From the NCBI RefSeq assembly GCF_001976145.1, contig NZ_MOXD01000003.1, positions 186,001 to 250,000 of the forward strand: a stretch of DNA of 64,000 nucleotides, given 5' to 3'. Origin of the DNA: Serratia oryzae (lineage in GTDB: Bacteria; Pseudomonadota; Gammaproteobacteria; Enterobacterales; Enterobacteriaceae). A model generated the notes under the pieces. That model made no database searches, was not told the DNA's origin, and saw only the letters and a program-made list of their open reading frames with translations. Positions 9,863-18,645 of this stretch are shown here, piece after piece. Position 1 is the stretch's first letter, and the number at the start of each line of letters is the position of its first letter. The position numbers were made by a program, and so were the translations under genes.

Positions 9863-9937
9863 ATGTCAATATTAATTTTCCCACCGGATATTAAGACCCG
9901 TAAATTTCATTTACTAAAAATACGATTTATTATTTGA
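9863..9937 (+). CDS. Possible 24-residue small protein or leader peptide
   Basis: An ATG preceded by TAAGGAG at six-base spacing opens a 24-codon frame (MSILIFPPDIKTRKF onward) ending in TGA. The ribosome site is better than many in this window, but the frame is short, in AT-rich DNA, and no gene follows closely on the same strand. It could be a chance match. Confidence 0.25.
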   Translation: MSILIFPPDIKTRKFHLLKIRFII

Positions 9938-10295
9938 GAATAGTCCAACAAAAAACCAACAAACATACATTGCATAACGTTCTAATTAATCAGGTTTTAC
10001 ACTCTTACTTATTGAATTATTTAAATGCTCATTTTCATCTATTTTTGCCAAAAGTGACTTGCATCAAAAAATCAGGCACACATAGCGCAAAATAAAAGCA
10101 ACAACCATTCACAAAATGAATTTGATATTAAAAAGCATAATAAAAACAAATTTAACCATCTTGCCATAAGAACCCAATATGGGCTTTAGCATACTCATCG
10201 TTAGCGTCATTCATTAATACGCCTAAAACATCCATGCCCATCGGGTTATAATTTCCCCTCAGTTATTGCCAGTCTTTCTATTCTTATTTTCTGTG

Positions 10296-10326
10296 TTTCG
10301 AACGTTTATTTGGCGAAATTTCGAAC
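10296..10326. promoter_or_regulatory. Direct repeat of TTTCGAAC upstream of amn
   Basis: TTTCGAAC occurs at 10296-10303 and again at 10319-10326. The 23-bp period puts both on about the same helix face. The second copy overlaps a perfect 10-bp palindrome (10314-10323). It lies about 90-115 bp before the amn start, where an activator or repressor could bind. The binding protein is unknown; it does not look like a PhoB box to me. Confidence 0.35.
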
Positions 10327-10412
10327 ACCCATTCCTCTTATCGAAGATAGTGGCATGCATTCAACTCCTGCATTACGCTATGCTTAAGTATCGCTAGAAC
10401 CAAGGAAAAATG

Positions 10413-11870
10413 ATGAATAACACCCCAAACACTGCTCTAACCGCTACCCAGGCTCTCGATAAACTTGAGGCCATGTATGATGCATCAGTTTGCGCATTAC
10501 GAGGGGCTATCAAAGACTTCATTACTCATGGCACTCTGCCAGACGAACAAGCCCGTACAGAGGGATTGTTTTCTTACCCTGAATTACGCGTACATTGGGA
10601 TGGCGAACCTTCCAATAGCCCCAGAGCACGCGCCTATGGCCGATTTACTCGCCCCGGTGACTACACCACGACCATCACCCGGCCACAGTTATTCCGTCAT
10701 TATTTATCTGAACAATTGGCCTTGCTGGAAAGTGAATATGCGGCCGTCATTGAAGTGGTTGCTTCCAAACAAGAGATCCCCTTCCCTTATGTGATAGATG
10801 GTTCCGACTTAACGCTGGATCGCTCAATGAGTACAGGGCTAACCAAACATTTCCCAACCACCGAATTGGCACAAATCGGCGATGAAACCGCTGATGGCCT
10901 GTTCCCTTTTATCAACCAGTTTCCGCTTTCGCACTTTGACGCACTGCGCACCGATTTTTCTCTGGCTCGCCTGCGGCATTATACCGGCACGCCTGTAGAG
11001 TATTTTCAGCCTTTCGTCCTGTTTACTAACTACACGCGCTACGTGGATGAGTTCATTCGCTGGGCATGCCAGCAGATTAGCAATCCAACCAGCCCTTATG
11101 TGGCGCTCTCTTGTGCGGGTGGCCACTATGTCACCGCACAAACACCGAACCCAGAACAGACAGTTTCAGATCTTGCCTGGAAGAACCACCAGATGCCAGC
11201 CTACCATCTGATTGCGCGCGATGGGCAAGGGATCACATTGGTCAATATCGGCGTTGGCCCCTCTAACGCCAAGACGATCTGCGATCATCTGGCCGTATTA
11301 CGCCCACATGCCTGGCTAATGATTGGCCACTGTGGTGGTTTGCGTGAAAGCCAGTCGATCGGTGACTACGTTCTGGCTCACGCTTATCTGCGTGATGATC
11401 ACGTCCTCGACTCGGTATTACCCCCAGATATCCCTATCCCAAGTATCGCAGAAGTGCAACGTGCACTTTATGACGCCACCAAAACGGTCAGCGGTATGCA
11501 TGGGGAAGCGGTAAAACAGCGTTTGCGCACGGGCACGGTGGTCACTACGGACGATAGGAACTGGGAATTACGCTACTCAGCCTCAGCGCTGCGCTTTAAC
11601 CTGAGCCGGGCTGTGGCAGTGGATATGGAAAGTGCTACCATCGCCGCTCAAGGTTATCGCTTCAGGGTGCCTTACGGCACCCTGCTGTGCGTTTCTGATA
11701 AGCCGTTACATGGTGAGATCAAACTGCCTGGTCAAGCAAACCGCTTCTATGAAGGGGCAATATCTGAACACTTACAAATCGGGATCTGTGCGATCGATCT
11801 GCTACGCGCCGAAGGCGAACATTTACATTCACGTAAGCTGCGAACCTTTAACGAACCCCCCTTCCGTTAA
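10413..11870 (+). CDS. amn: AMP nucleosidase
   Basis: Amn hydrolyses AMP to adenine and ribose 5-phosphate in the cytoplasm, limiting AMP levels and feeding purine salvage. The 485-residue protein matches what I recall of E. coli Amn over its whole length: LPYPYVIDG-like segment (IPFPYVIDGSDLTLDRSMS), FPTTELAQIGDETADG, the PNP/MTAP-type phosphorylase fold with ISLVN-like VNIGVGPSNAKTICDH and MIGHCGGLRESQ, and DMESATIAAQGYRFRVPYG near the C-terminus. The second ATG (10413) is preferred, as it has better spacing from AAGGA. Location close to tRNA-Asn also matches E. coli. A bidirectional terminator follows. Confidence 0.97.
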   Translation: MNNTPNTALTATQALDKLEAMYDASVCALRGAIKDFITHGTLPDEQARTEGLFSYPELRVHWDGEPSNSPRARAYGRFTRPGDYTTTITRPQLFRHYLSEQLALLESEYAAVIEVVASKQEIPFPYVIDGSDLTLDRSMSTGLTKHFPTTELAQIGDETADGLFPFINQFPLSHFDALRTDFSLARLRHYTGTPVEYFQPFVLFTNYTRYVDEFIRWACQQISNPTSPYVALSCAGGHYVTAQTPNPEQTVSDLAWKNHQMPAYHLIARDGQGITLVNIGVGPSNAKTICDHLAVLRPHAWLMIGHCGGLRESQSIGDYVLAHAYLRDDHVLDSVLPPDIPIPSIAEVQRALYDATKTVSGMHGEAVKQRLRTGTVVTTDDRNWELRYSASALRFNLSRAVAVDMESATIAAQGYRFRVPYGTLLCVSDKPLHGEIKLPGQANRFYEGAISEHLQIGICAIDLLRAEGEHLHSRKLRTFNEPPFR

Positions 11871-11933
11871 CTGCTACATAACTATGTAGTAGGCGCTAGA
11901 AGCGCTGTACTGCCGATAGATAAGTACGAAAAG

Positions 11934-11965
11934 AAAAACCCCGCATGTCTCTATGCGGGGTTTTT
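11934..11965. terminator. Bidirectional terminator between amn and the FKBP gene
   Basis: CCCCGCAT (11939-11946) pairs with ATGCGGGG (11953-11960) across a 6-nt loop, flanked by five A on the left and five T on the right. It can serve both amn and the convergent leftward FKBP operon. Confidence 0.93.
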
Positions 11966-11981
11966 CTTTCACTAACGAGAC

Positions 11982-14900
11982 TCAGTGAGAGGCAGTAGCG
12001 CTACTGGCTGGCATAACATCCAGGATCCGCACGGTGTAGACCATGGTGGCCCCTGGTGGGATATCCGGTGCCATTCCTTTATCACCATAGGCAAGCTCAG
12101 GTGGCACTACCAGCGTCATGCTGCCATGGTTTTTCAGCTTACTGATAGCCTCACGGAACAGCGGTGGATAAGCACTCAAAGGCTGCGAAATAGAGGTGCC
12201 CGCCAAGTCCATATCTTTAATCACCTTGCCATCGGTCAGGCTTTCTTTCACCACAACGGCAACCGTGTCTGCATCACTGATATTACCATCACCCTTATAG
12301 TCTACCCGGTAGTAGAAGCCCTGCGGTGATTGAACGACACGTGGCTGCTTCTTGAATTTTTCAATATACTTTTTGCCCGCCTGCTCGTTCTTCGCTTTCA
12401 CTTGCTTATGCTGGTTGTTAAGCTCCAATTCACTTTCATACAGCGCTTTAGCAATTTGTTCTTTATTCATTTTAATCTGGCCATTGAGCGCATCAGCAAC
12501 ACCCGCCAACGCCAGTTGCCGATTAACATCAACACCCTGCGATTTTTTGCTCTCCAGCAAGCTTACGATGTCGCTACCCAATGAAGTACCGATAGCATAA
12601 TCGCGTTTTTCCCGATCGGTTTTAGGCTCCGACACAGCAGTAGCAATGTTTTCAGATGGTGTTTTCTTAGCCTCTGCCAACGCTTGCTGCAATTGTTTAA
12701 GCTCTTGCGCTTGCTGCTCACTGTCTTTGGCCTGTGCCGCCAGTTGCTCTTGCAGCTTCGCACTCGCCTGCTGGTTTTCCTGCAACGTTTGCTGCTGTTG
12801 TGCCAGTTGCTGCGCTTTCTGCTCGCTGTCTTTGGTTTGTGCAGCCACTTGCTCCTGCAACTTAGCGCTGGCCTGCTGATTTTCCTGCAGGGTTTGCTGC
12901 AACTGCTTCAGTTGCTGTGCTTTCTGCTCGCTATCTTTGGTTTGCGCCGCCAACTGCTCCTGCAACTTGGCCACTTCCTGTTGCCCCTGTTGCAGTTGCT
13001 GCACCTGCCGGGTTTTCTGCTCGTTATCCTTGGTCTGCGCCGCAAGCTGCTCCTGCAACTTAGCGCTGGCCTGCTGATTTTCCTGCAGGGTTTGCTGCAA
13101 CTGCTTCAGTTGCTGTGCCTTCTGCTCGCTGTCTTTGGTTTGCGTCGCCAACTGCTCCTGCAACTTGGCCACTTCCTGTTGCCCCTGTTGCAGTTGCTTC
13201 ACCTGCTGGGTTTTCTGCTCATTATCCTTGGTCTGCGCCGCAAGCTGCTCCTGCAACTTAGCGCTGGCCTGCTGATTTTCCTGCAGGGTTTGCTGCAACT
13301 GCTTCAGTTGCTGTGCCTTCTGCTCGCTGTCTTTGGTTTGCGTCGCCAACTGCTCCTGCAACTTGGCCACTTCCTGTTGCCCCTGTTGCAGTTGCTTCAC
13401 CTGCTGGGTTTTCTGCTCATTATCCTTGGTCTGCGCCGCAAGCTGCTCCTGCAACTTAGCGCTGGCCTGCTGATTTTCCTGCAGGGTTTGCTGCAACTGC
13501 TTCAGTTGCTGTGCTTTCTGCTCGCTATCTTTGGTTTGCGCCGCCAACTGCTCCTGCAACTTGGCCACTTCCTGTTGCCCCTGTTGCAGTTGCTTCACCT
13601 GCTGGGTTTTCTGCTCGTTATCCTTGGTCTGCGCCGCAAGCTGCTCCTGCAACTTAGCGCTGGCCTGCTGATTTTCCTGCAGGGTTTGCTGCAACTGCTT
13701 CAGTTGCTGTGCCTTCTGCTCGCTGTCTTTGGTTTGCGTCGCCAACTGCTCCTGCAACTTGGCCACTTCCTGTTGCCCCTGTTGCAGTTGCTGCACCTGC
13801 CGGGTTTTCTGCTCATTATCCTTGGTCTGCGCCGCAAGCTGCTCCTGCAACTTAGCGCTGGCCTGCTGATTTTCCTGCAGGGTTTGCTGCAACTGCTTCA
13901 GTTGCTGTGACTTCTGCTCGCTGTCTTTGGTTTGTGCGATGAGTTGTTCTTGCAACTTAGCTAAAGCTTGCTGATTTTTCTGCTCACTCTCTTTAGCCTT
14001 CGCAACCAGGGTTTCCTGCAGCTTGCTACTAGCCTGTTGGCTTTCCTTTAATCCTTGTTGCAATTGTTTAATCTGTAGCGCTTTCTGTTCGCTGTCTTTG
14101 GATTGTGCCTTGAGTTGCTCTTGCAGCTTAGCCAATGATTGCTGATTTTGCTGCAACTGCTTCATCTGCTGGGTTTTCTGCTCGTTATCTTTGGTCTGCG
14201 TTGCCAACTGCTCTTGCAGTTTCGTGCTGGCCTGCTGTTTTTCCAACAACGTTTGCTGCAACTGCTTTAACTGTTGCGCTTTCTGTTCGCTGTCTTTGGA
14301 TTGCGCCACCAGTTGTTCTTGCAATTTGGCCAGCTCCTGCTGGTTTTGCTGCAGTTGCTTCACCTGCTGAGTTTTCTGCTCGTTATCTTTATTTTGCGCC
14401 ATTAACTGTTCTTGCAGCTTGGCAGTAGTCTGCTGTTTTTCTTGTAACGCTTGCTGTAACTGTTTTAGCTGTTGTGCCTTCTGCTCGCTATCTTTGGTCT
14501 GTGCCCGCAATTGCTCCTGCAATTTAGTCAACGACTGTTGGCCCTGTTGCAGTTGTTTAACCTGTTGGTTTTTTTGTTCATTCTCTTTAATTTGTAGAGC
14601 CAATTGCTCCTGCAACTTAGCAATCGTCTGCTGATTTTGTTGCAGTTGCTTTATTTGTTGTGATTTTTGTTCACTATCTTTGGTTTGCGCCGCGAGTTGC
14701 TGCTGTAGTTGAGTATTTTCCAGTTGACTCTGCTTTATCGCCTGTTTCAGTTGTGCAAGTTCTGCCACAGAAGCCTGCTGCTGAGATTGCGCATTGCGCA
14801 AATGCTCTAGGGCGGCCTCCTGCCCACTGACTTTAGCCCTTAACTGGTTAATGGTCGCCTGCAGTGCCTTCATTTCACGAATTCGCCCGCTGGCATTGTC

Positions 14901-15146
14901 ACCCGCCAGCTTTGTCAACACATTAGGTTTGCTGGTGTCTTTTTCTCTCGTTCTCGCAGGTTCTGCTTTCTCAATCTGCGAAGGCGTCAGAAACAGCAGT
15001 GCCGGTGCTTCATCTACCTGGCGTGTAATAGTATCCAGTGAGCTCAGCGTGTTGGCCTCAGAAGCGCCAGCTTCTTCTGCCTGCACTATCCCCAGCGGTA
15101 ATGCCAGAGTTAGTAAGGCACTGCAATAGATCCTGCGCTTTATCAT
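11982..15146 (-). CDS. Periplasmic FKBP-type prolyl isomerase with giant repetitive coiled coil
   Basis: The 1054-residue protein has a signal peptide (cleavage after IVQA near residue 23), a predicted coiled coil from about 100 to 835, and a C-terminal FKBP unit: FKBP_N-like dimerisation helices from DREKRDYAIGTSLGS near 845, then an FKBP_C domain with SYP-like PLSAYPPLFREAISKLKNHG, LVVPPELAYGDKGMAPDIPPG and a final VRILDV strand. FKBP_C folds catalyse prolyl isomerisation, as in FkpA and Mip. The coil is built from 31- and 35-residue units of the form AKLQEQLxxQTKDxEQK. FkpA is about 270 residues, so this is roughly four times larger. It is the second gene of an operon, overlapping the lipoprotein gene by 4 nt. 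Its substrate is unknown. Confidence 0.85.
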   Translation of the reverse strand: MIKRRIYCSALLTLALPLGIVQAEEAGASEANTLSSLDTITRQVDEAPALLFLTPSQIEKAEPARTREKDTSKPNVLTKLAGDNASGRIREMKALQATINQLRAKVSGQEAALEHLRNAQSQQQASVAELAQLKQAIKQSQLENTQLQQQLAAQTKDSEQKSQQIKQLQQNQQTIAKLQEQLALQIKENEQKNQQVKQLQQGQQSLTKLQEQLRAQTKDSEQKAQQLKQLQQALQEKQQTTAKLQEQLMAQNKDNEQKTQQVKQLQQNQQELAKLQEQLVAQSKDSEQKAQQLKQLQQTLLEKQQASTKLQEQLATQTKDNEQKTQQMKQLQQNQQSLAKLQEQLKAQSKDSEQKALQIKQLQQGLKESQQASSKLQETLVAKAKESEQKNQQALAKLQEQLIAQTKDSEQKSQQLKQLQQTLQENQQASAKLQEQLAAQTKDNEQKTRQVQQLQQGQQEVAKLQEQLATQTKDSEQKAQQLKQLQQTLQENQQASAKLQEQLAAQTKDNEQKTQQVKQLQQGQQEVAKLQEQLAAQTKDSEQKAQQLKQLQQTLQENQQASAKLQEQLAAQTKDNEQKTQQVKQLQQGQQEVAKLQEQLATQTKDSEQKAQQLKQLQQTLQENQQASAKLQEQLAAQTKDNEQKTQQVKQLQQGQQEVAKLQEQLATQTKDSEQKAQQLKQLQQTLQENQQASAKLQEQLAAQTKDNEQKTRQVQQLQQGQQEVAKLQEQLAAQTKDSEQKAQQLKQLQQTLQENQQASAKLQEQVAAQTKDSEQKAQQLAQQQQTLQENQQASAKLQEQLAAQAKDSEQQAQELKQLQQALAEAKKTPSENIATAVSEPKTDREKRDYAIGTSLGSDIVSLLESKKSQGVDVNRQLALAGVADALNGQIKMNKEQIAKALYESELELNNQHKQVKAKNEQAGKKYIEKFKKQPRVVQSPQGFYYRVDYKGDGNISDADTVAVVVKESLTDGKVIKDMDLAGTSISQPLSAYPPLFREAISKLKNHGSMTLVVPPELAYGDKGMAPDIPPGATMVYTVRILDVMPASSATASH
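12861..13940. repeat. 198-bp in-frame tandem repeat, about 5.4 copies, inside the FKBP gene
   Basis: The marker CTTAGCGCTG recurs at 12861, 13059, 13257, 13455, 13653 and 13851, each exactly 198 bp apart (66 codons). Copies differ at only a few positions. The copies starting at 13059 and 13257 look identical. Older, more diverged units of the same heptad pattern extend on both sides, to about 12710 and 14720. Confidence 0.95.
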
Positions 15147-15583
15147 TTCACGCTTTCTCCTCGGTGGATCAAGCCCTGCAGGACGTCGTATTCAATATCA
15201 GCACAAAGCTGGTTGGTCTTAAATTTATACAAAGCATCAAGGGTATCTTTAGTTGCTGCGTTCACATCACTTCGCACTGCACTATAGACGGAGGCATTGC
15301 TCACCAAACGATCAAACTGAGCTTTCTTGACAGCATAAGTTCTTGGGCTCACCTGCTTCAGTGAAACCAGTTCACTTTGACACAAGCTAATCTTGTTTGT
15401 TTTGGCTTCAGATGGTGTTGGCGGTGGTGACACGCTAATCTGCCGCGGTGGAGCCTGCACGGTGGTCGACGGCGATTGGCTCTGCGGCACCGTTTTTTTT
15501 GCCTGATTATTCTGGCACCCGGCCAACAACAGGCCGCTACAAAACAACACACCTAAACAGAGGCTCTTTTGGCTGCTTATCAT
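15143..15583 (-). CDS. Small proline-rich lipoprotein, unknown function
   Basis: The 146-residue protein has a lipoprotein signal (LLLAGC lipobox, acylated Cys near 23). A low-complexity linker rich in Pro, Ser, Thr and Gln (about 27-58) follows, then a helical domain with two Cys residues (SLCQSEL and NQLCADIEYD) that could form a disulfide. After the acylated Cys the residues are QN, which does not give the classic inner-membrane Asp signal, so outer-membrane location is likely. The ATG at 15583 has an AAAGGA site seven bases upstream. It overlaps the FKBP gene by 4 nt, so the two products probably act together in the periplasm. I do not recognise the family. Confidence 0.75.
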   Translation of the reverse strand: MISSQKSLCLGVLFCSGLLLAGCQNNQAKKTVPQSQSPSTTVQAPPRQISVSPPPTPSEAKTNKISLCQSELVSLKQVSPRTYAVKKAQFDRLVSNASVYSAVRSDVNAATKDTLDALYKFKTNQLCADIEYDVLQGLIHRGESVK

Positions 15584-16530
15584 CAAACATTCCTTTCAAA
15601 AATTCCGTTATCTGTATGCCGAAGCAGACACTAACGGATATGACCAGATGAATATGCTATAAATTTTACAGCACCGACGCACCGATGGAGAAGACATTTA
15701 GTGGCGATCACACTTTAGGATACACTCCCCAGAATGATACTAGGAATGCTTATCACTCAGTATTAGGGCGTACTTCCACTCTGCTTGTTACAGCTCATTG
15801 ACCCACAGGATGAATCATCCAATTTTGGCAGATGCTGCCAATGGTTACCCGACGTAACAACAAAAAATCACCCAAACATCGATTTAACAGCATACAACGG
15901 TTAGAAGAGCGAAATAATACTGATATTTTTGATATCCAGCAACTATCCGGGGGGAGTTACCCTCTGAAATAACGTATAAAAGTCTGCACCTTCTCTTGAC
16001 AGTAAATGGGTATTTAAAACCCAAAGCTAACGTTTCAAGTATTCCTGAACGTTGTAAAACAGATCGCCCTAAGACAGCAGCCAAAGTAGACCATAGGCAG
16101 CTATTTATTTCACCTCCAGCCCTATTAATAGTGGTTTATTCCAGAAAAACTGGGGCATTACATATGATAAAATTCAGCCTAATCAAGGAGCCTATGAATG
16201 TCATGTGTGATAAAAAGAGAGTCAACTTCGCCAACGAATTGATTATATTTATCTTATTTTCATGCAGCTAATGATAAACGCGAAAAAAACCAAGATTAAT
16301 CCCACGCAAAATTCTGAAATCATCTAAAGTAAGGATTCACCTCCTACTGACGTAATTCTCTTGCGTCCTGCTGCCAACACTTCCCGCTATTCCCCACCTT
16401 TTATGTATGAACGGCAGAAATCTACAGGCTTGCGCAAATAAAATCAGAGCACGGTATGAGGCTAACATGCTATAAAACAAGACGATTTGCTCATTACATC
16501 AGCAAACGAAATATTTACGCATTTTCATGC
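15584..16530. other. Intergenic region upstream of the lipoprotein operon
   Basis: About 950 bp without a gene I can support. Reading frames on both strands are short and show no recognisable protein. It must contain the promoter for the leftward lipoprotein-FKBP operon. I see no repeat or mobile-element signature. Confidence 0.6.
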
Positions 16531-16559
16531 TTTACAAGGCCTATGGGCATCGCTATCAT
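16531..16559 (+). promoter_or_regulatory. Sigma-70 promoter of the first tRNA-Asn
   Basis: TTTACA (16531-16536) and TATCAT (16554-16559) are separated by 17 bp, with the tRNA starting 18 bases after the -10. Confidence 0.7.
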
Positions 16560-16577
16560 TCGCCCCGTTCACACGAT

Positions 16578-16653
16578 TCCTCTGTAGTTCAGTCGGTAGA
16601 ACGGCGGACTGTTAATCCGTATGTCACTGGTTCGAGTCCAGTCAGAGGAGCCA
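16578..16653 (+). tRNA. asn tRNA: tRNA-Asn (anticodon GTT)
   Basis: The 76-nt gene has a complete cloverleaf, anticodon GTT at 16611-16613, TTCGAGTCC T-loop region, and encoded CCA at 16651-16653. It is identical to the copy at 36442-36517. A strong promoter precedes it and a terminator follows. Confidence 0.98.
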
Positions 16654-16658
16654 AATCT

Positions 16659-16700
16659 AGCGCCATGGACCTCTTGTTGAGTCCGTGGCGTTTTGGTTTC
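16659..16700 (+). terminator. Terminator of the first tRNA-Asn
   Basis: A 12-bp stem (16659-16670 with 16681-16692, two G-T pairs) with a 10-nt loop runs into TTTTGGTTTC. The second tRNA-Asn copy lacks such a structure. Confidence 0.8.
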
Positions 16701-18041
16701 AATGGGTTAGCCATAAACAATGGTTATCACCTGTTCCATATAGTCTCATTGACATCCACGTCATCGGAGGCCTACTTGGGAATCTGTTCAGTTCGGTCTC
16801 CTTGAGGCACCATATGCCATTATCTTGCCGCCCTGTCACTTAACGCTAAGCTCAAAGATCGCACATAATTGCGCGATCAGCAGCACCCTCAGCTCCTAGC
16901 TAGCTCGAATAAACGAGAACGCTTCATCTCAGTCTTCCACTCAATTTCCCCCTATAGCGTTATGCCCTTGTCGTTCACCCTATCTTGCAACAAGTTGTGA
17001 TACGTAGATGCTGGCAAGAGGCACAAAAATGGCGAATACACCCCGTTGATAAAGGCAATACACCACAATATGTCGCATCTCTGTAAAAAAATAGTTCAGC
17101 ATCTCGCAAGGAAATAATGACAGGCAATATCATAGTTGTTAATTAACTCATATATTATATGCAAGTTTCAGAGATAATATGGCCACTTGGTGGTGATAAC
17201 TAATAGCCTTATCTGATTTTTGCATTATTGCTCAAGCGACATACCTCTATTATCAGTTATTAATCGCTCAAAGAAATATATAAGGACTATGAAACTTTAC
17301 CCACCAACCTTGCACAAAATAAAACTCAGCACCGCTTGTCATCAGAAATTTTTCGCCTTAATAACCTAAGGCGCAAGCAATAGGCATAAGTGCATATTTT
17401 TAATTCCATCAAAAATAAGAATTTTCAAATTAAAATTATGAAATCATAACATTGCACATAAGTGCATAACTCGTACAAATATTGTTAATTAACCTTAGTG
17501 AGATTTTTCACTTTTCCTTGCATTTCATTGACCATAATTTCATCTCATCCCTTCATCATTTTGACTTAAACAGCGTTCCCATATGCTTTAAACCCTCATT
17601 CCTTGATTATCTCATCACGCCAAACCAAAACAAAAAATCTTTAAAGCGTCTTTTTCCGATCTTTTTCGTTAAAAAAATCCTATTTTTAGACTAATTATCC
17701 AAAAAGCACCATTTATTCGATCTTTAAGCCCACGATGAATAAACAAAAGACAAATATAAAGATTTTTATTGCAAAAACAAGAAATAAATTAAAAATATCT
17801 TTTAAAAAAAAACACTAGAATCAATAATCACCTCGAACATTCAGGGAAAGAAATCGCTGTTTTTCGATGTGCGAAATTTGAATAATCTTACCAGTGATTG
17901 CAGTTATCACGCACAAGTAAGATGTTTCATCACCAAAGCACAACATCGAATAAGATGATTCTTAAACCTCGATATTCACCATTCTAAAACGTTAACCAGT
18001 CTGAAAAGGCGTATTCAATCTTTGTATAAAAGGAATAAATC
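16701..18041. other. AT-rich intergenic region upstream of the first fimbrial operon
   Basis: About 1.3 kb with no supportable gene. The right half is very AT-rich, as expected of an H-NS-silenced fimbrial promoter region. A 12-bp sequence, CATAAGTGCATA, occurs at 17385-17396 and again at 17457-17468. I looked for a fimS-like invertible promoter (long flanking inverted repeats) and found none, and there is no recombinase gene nearby. Confidence 0.6.
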
Positions 18042-18587
18042 ATGCGTAAGTCGCTTCTCGCTTTGACCGTATCTCTATTTGCCGTTGTAGGTACTGCTCA
18101 GGCAGCTAATAACGCCGAAATCACCATTACGGGTAACGTGGTAAAAGTCACCTGTGATGTCAATTTGTCGAAAACAACGCTGGATTTAGGCAACTGGGCA
18201 CCAGCCAGCTTTACTGCTGCCAGCACACCTGTTGCGGGTAGCACGAAGCAGTTCTCCGTGAGCCTAAGCAATTGTGCCGGTACACCAGCCACAGGTGAGA
18301 AAGCCAGCCTTGTCGTGGGTGGTCAAACTCTGGCAGGCCACAACACTATTTTCCAGGGGGCGACTGGCAGCAGTTCGAACGTGGGCGTGATGATAAGCCC
18401 GGTAACGGCTCCAGCAAGCTACATCGCTACCGGTGACAGCATCCTGGAAACACTCGCAACCACTCCGGCTCTGAACGATTTTGACGGGCAGCAAATCGTC
18501 CTGCAAGCGTCTTTGGCAGCCTCTTCAACACCAGCAGCTATTGGTAGCGTCAATGCTCCTGTACTGTTCAGCTTTGCCTATAACTGA
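18042..18587 (+). CDS. Major fimbrial subunit (type 1-like pilin)
   Basis: The 181-residue protein has a signal peptide cleaved after GTAQA near residue 21, and the chaperone-usher pilin pattern: an alternating donor strand (NAEITITGNVVKVTC), two Cys forming the conserved disulfide (VTCDVN and LSNCAG), and a C-terminal beta-strand VLFSFAYN with penultimate Tyr. An AAAGGA ribosome site precedes the ATG. First in the operon and followed by a stable hairpin, it is most likely the main shaft protein. Confidence 0.92.
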   Translation: MRKSLLALTVSLFAVVGTAQAANNAEITITGNVVKVTCDVNLSKTTLDLGNWAPASFTAASTPVAGSTKQFSVSLSNCAGTPATGEKASLVVGGQTLAGHNTIFQGATGSSSNVGVMISPVTAPASYIATGDSILETLATTPALNDFDGQQIVLQASLAASSTPAAIGSVNAPVLFSFAYN

Positions 18588-18606
18588 TTACCAAAACGTA
18601 TCCAAT

Positions 18607-18626
18607 GCAGGCCGAACCCGGCCTGC
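18607..18626 (+). other. Intercistronic hairpin after the major pilin gene
   Basis: GCAGGCCG pairs with CGGCCTGC across a 4-nt loop, followed only by CTTT. Such a structure can reduce readthrough or protect the upstream mRNA, giving more pilin than chaperone and usher. Confidence 0.7.
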
Positions 18627-18645
18627 CTTTAAAGGTATGCCAGCC

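Larger units (their letters stand above)
9664..10409. other. Non-coding, AT-rich divergent spacer between tssB and amn
   Basis: No conventional gene is visible here. The region must hold the promoter of the leftward T6SS operon and that of amn, but I cannot place a convincing sigma-70 promoter for either. It contains one 24-codon reading frame with a strong ribosome site (9863-9937) and a direct repeat near 10296-10326, both listed separately. Confidence 0.7.

Noticed and set aside
12684..13910. A 408-codon plus-strand Leu/Gln-rich reading frame
   Set aside because: It is the antisense shadow of the 198-bp coiled-coil repeats; lack of stops follows from the repetitive sense codons and it has no ribosome site or recognisable domain.
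12861..13940. Regular repeats that could suggest a CRISPR array
   Set aside because: Units are 198 bp, contiguous, lack spacers and stay in frame within a coding sequence.
16527..16805. 92-codon frame reading through the first tRNA-Asn
   Set aside because: Overlaps a certain tRNA gene and its terminator.
16701..18041. A fimS-like invertible promoter ahead of the first fimbrial operon
   Set aside because: No long inverted repeats flanking a promoter and no recombinase gene in the window next to it.
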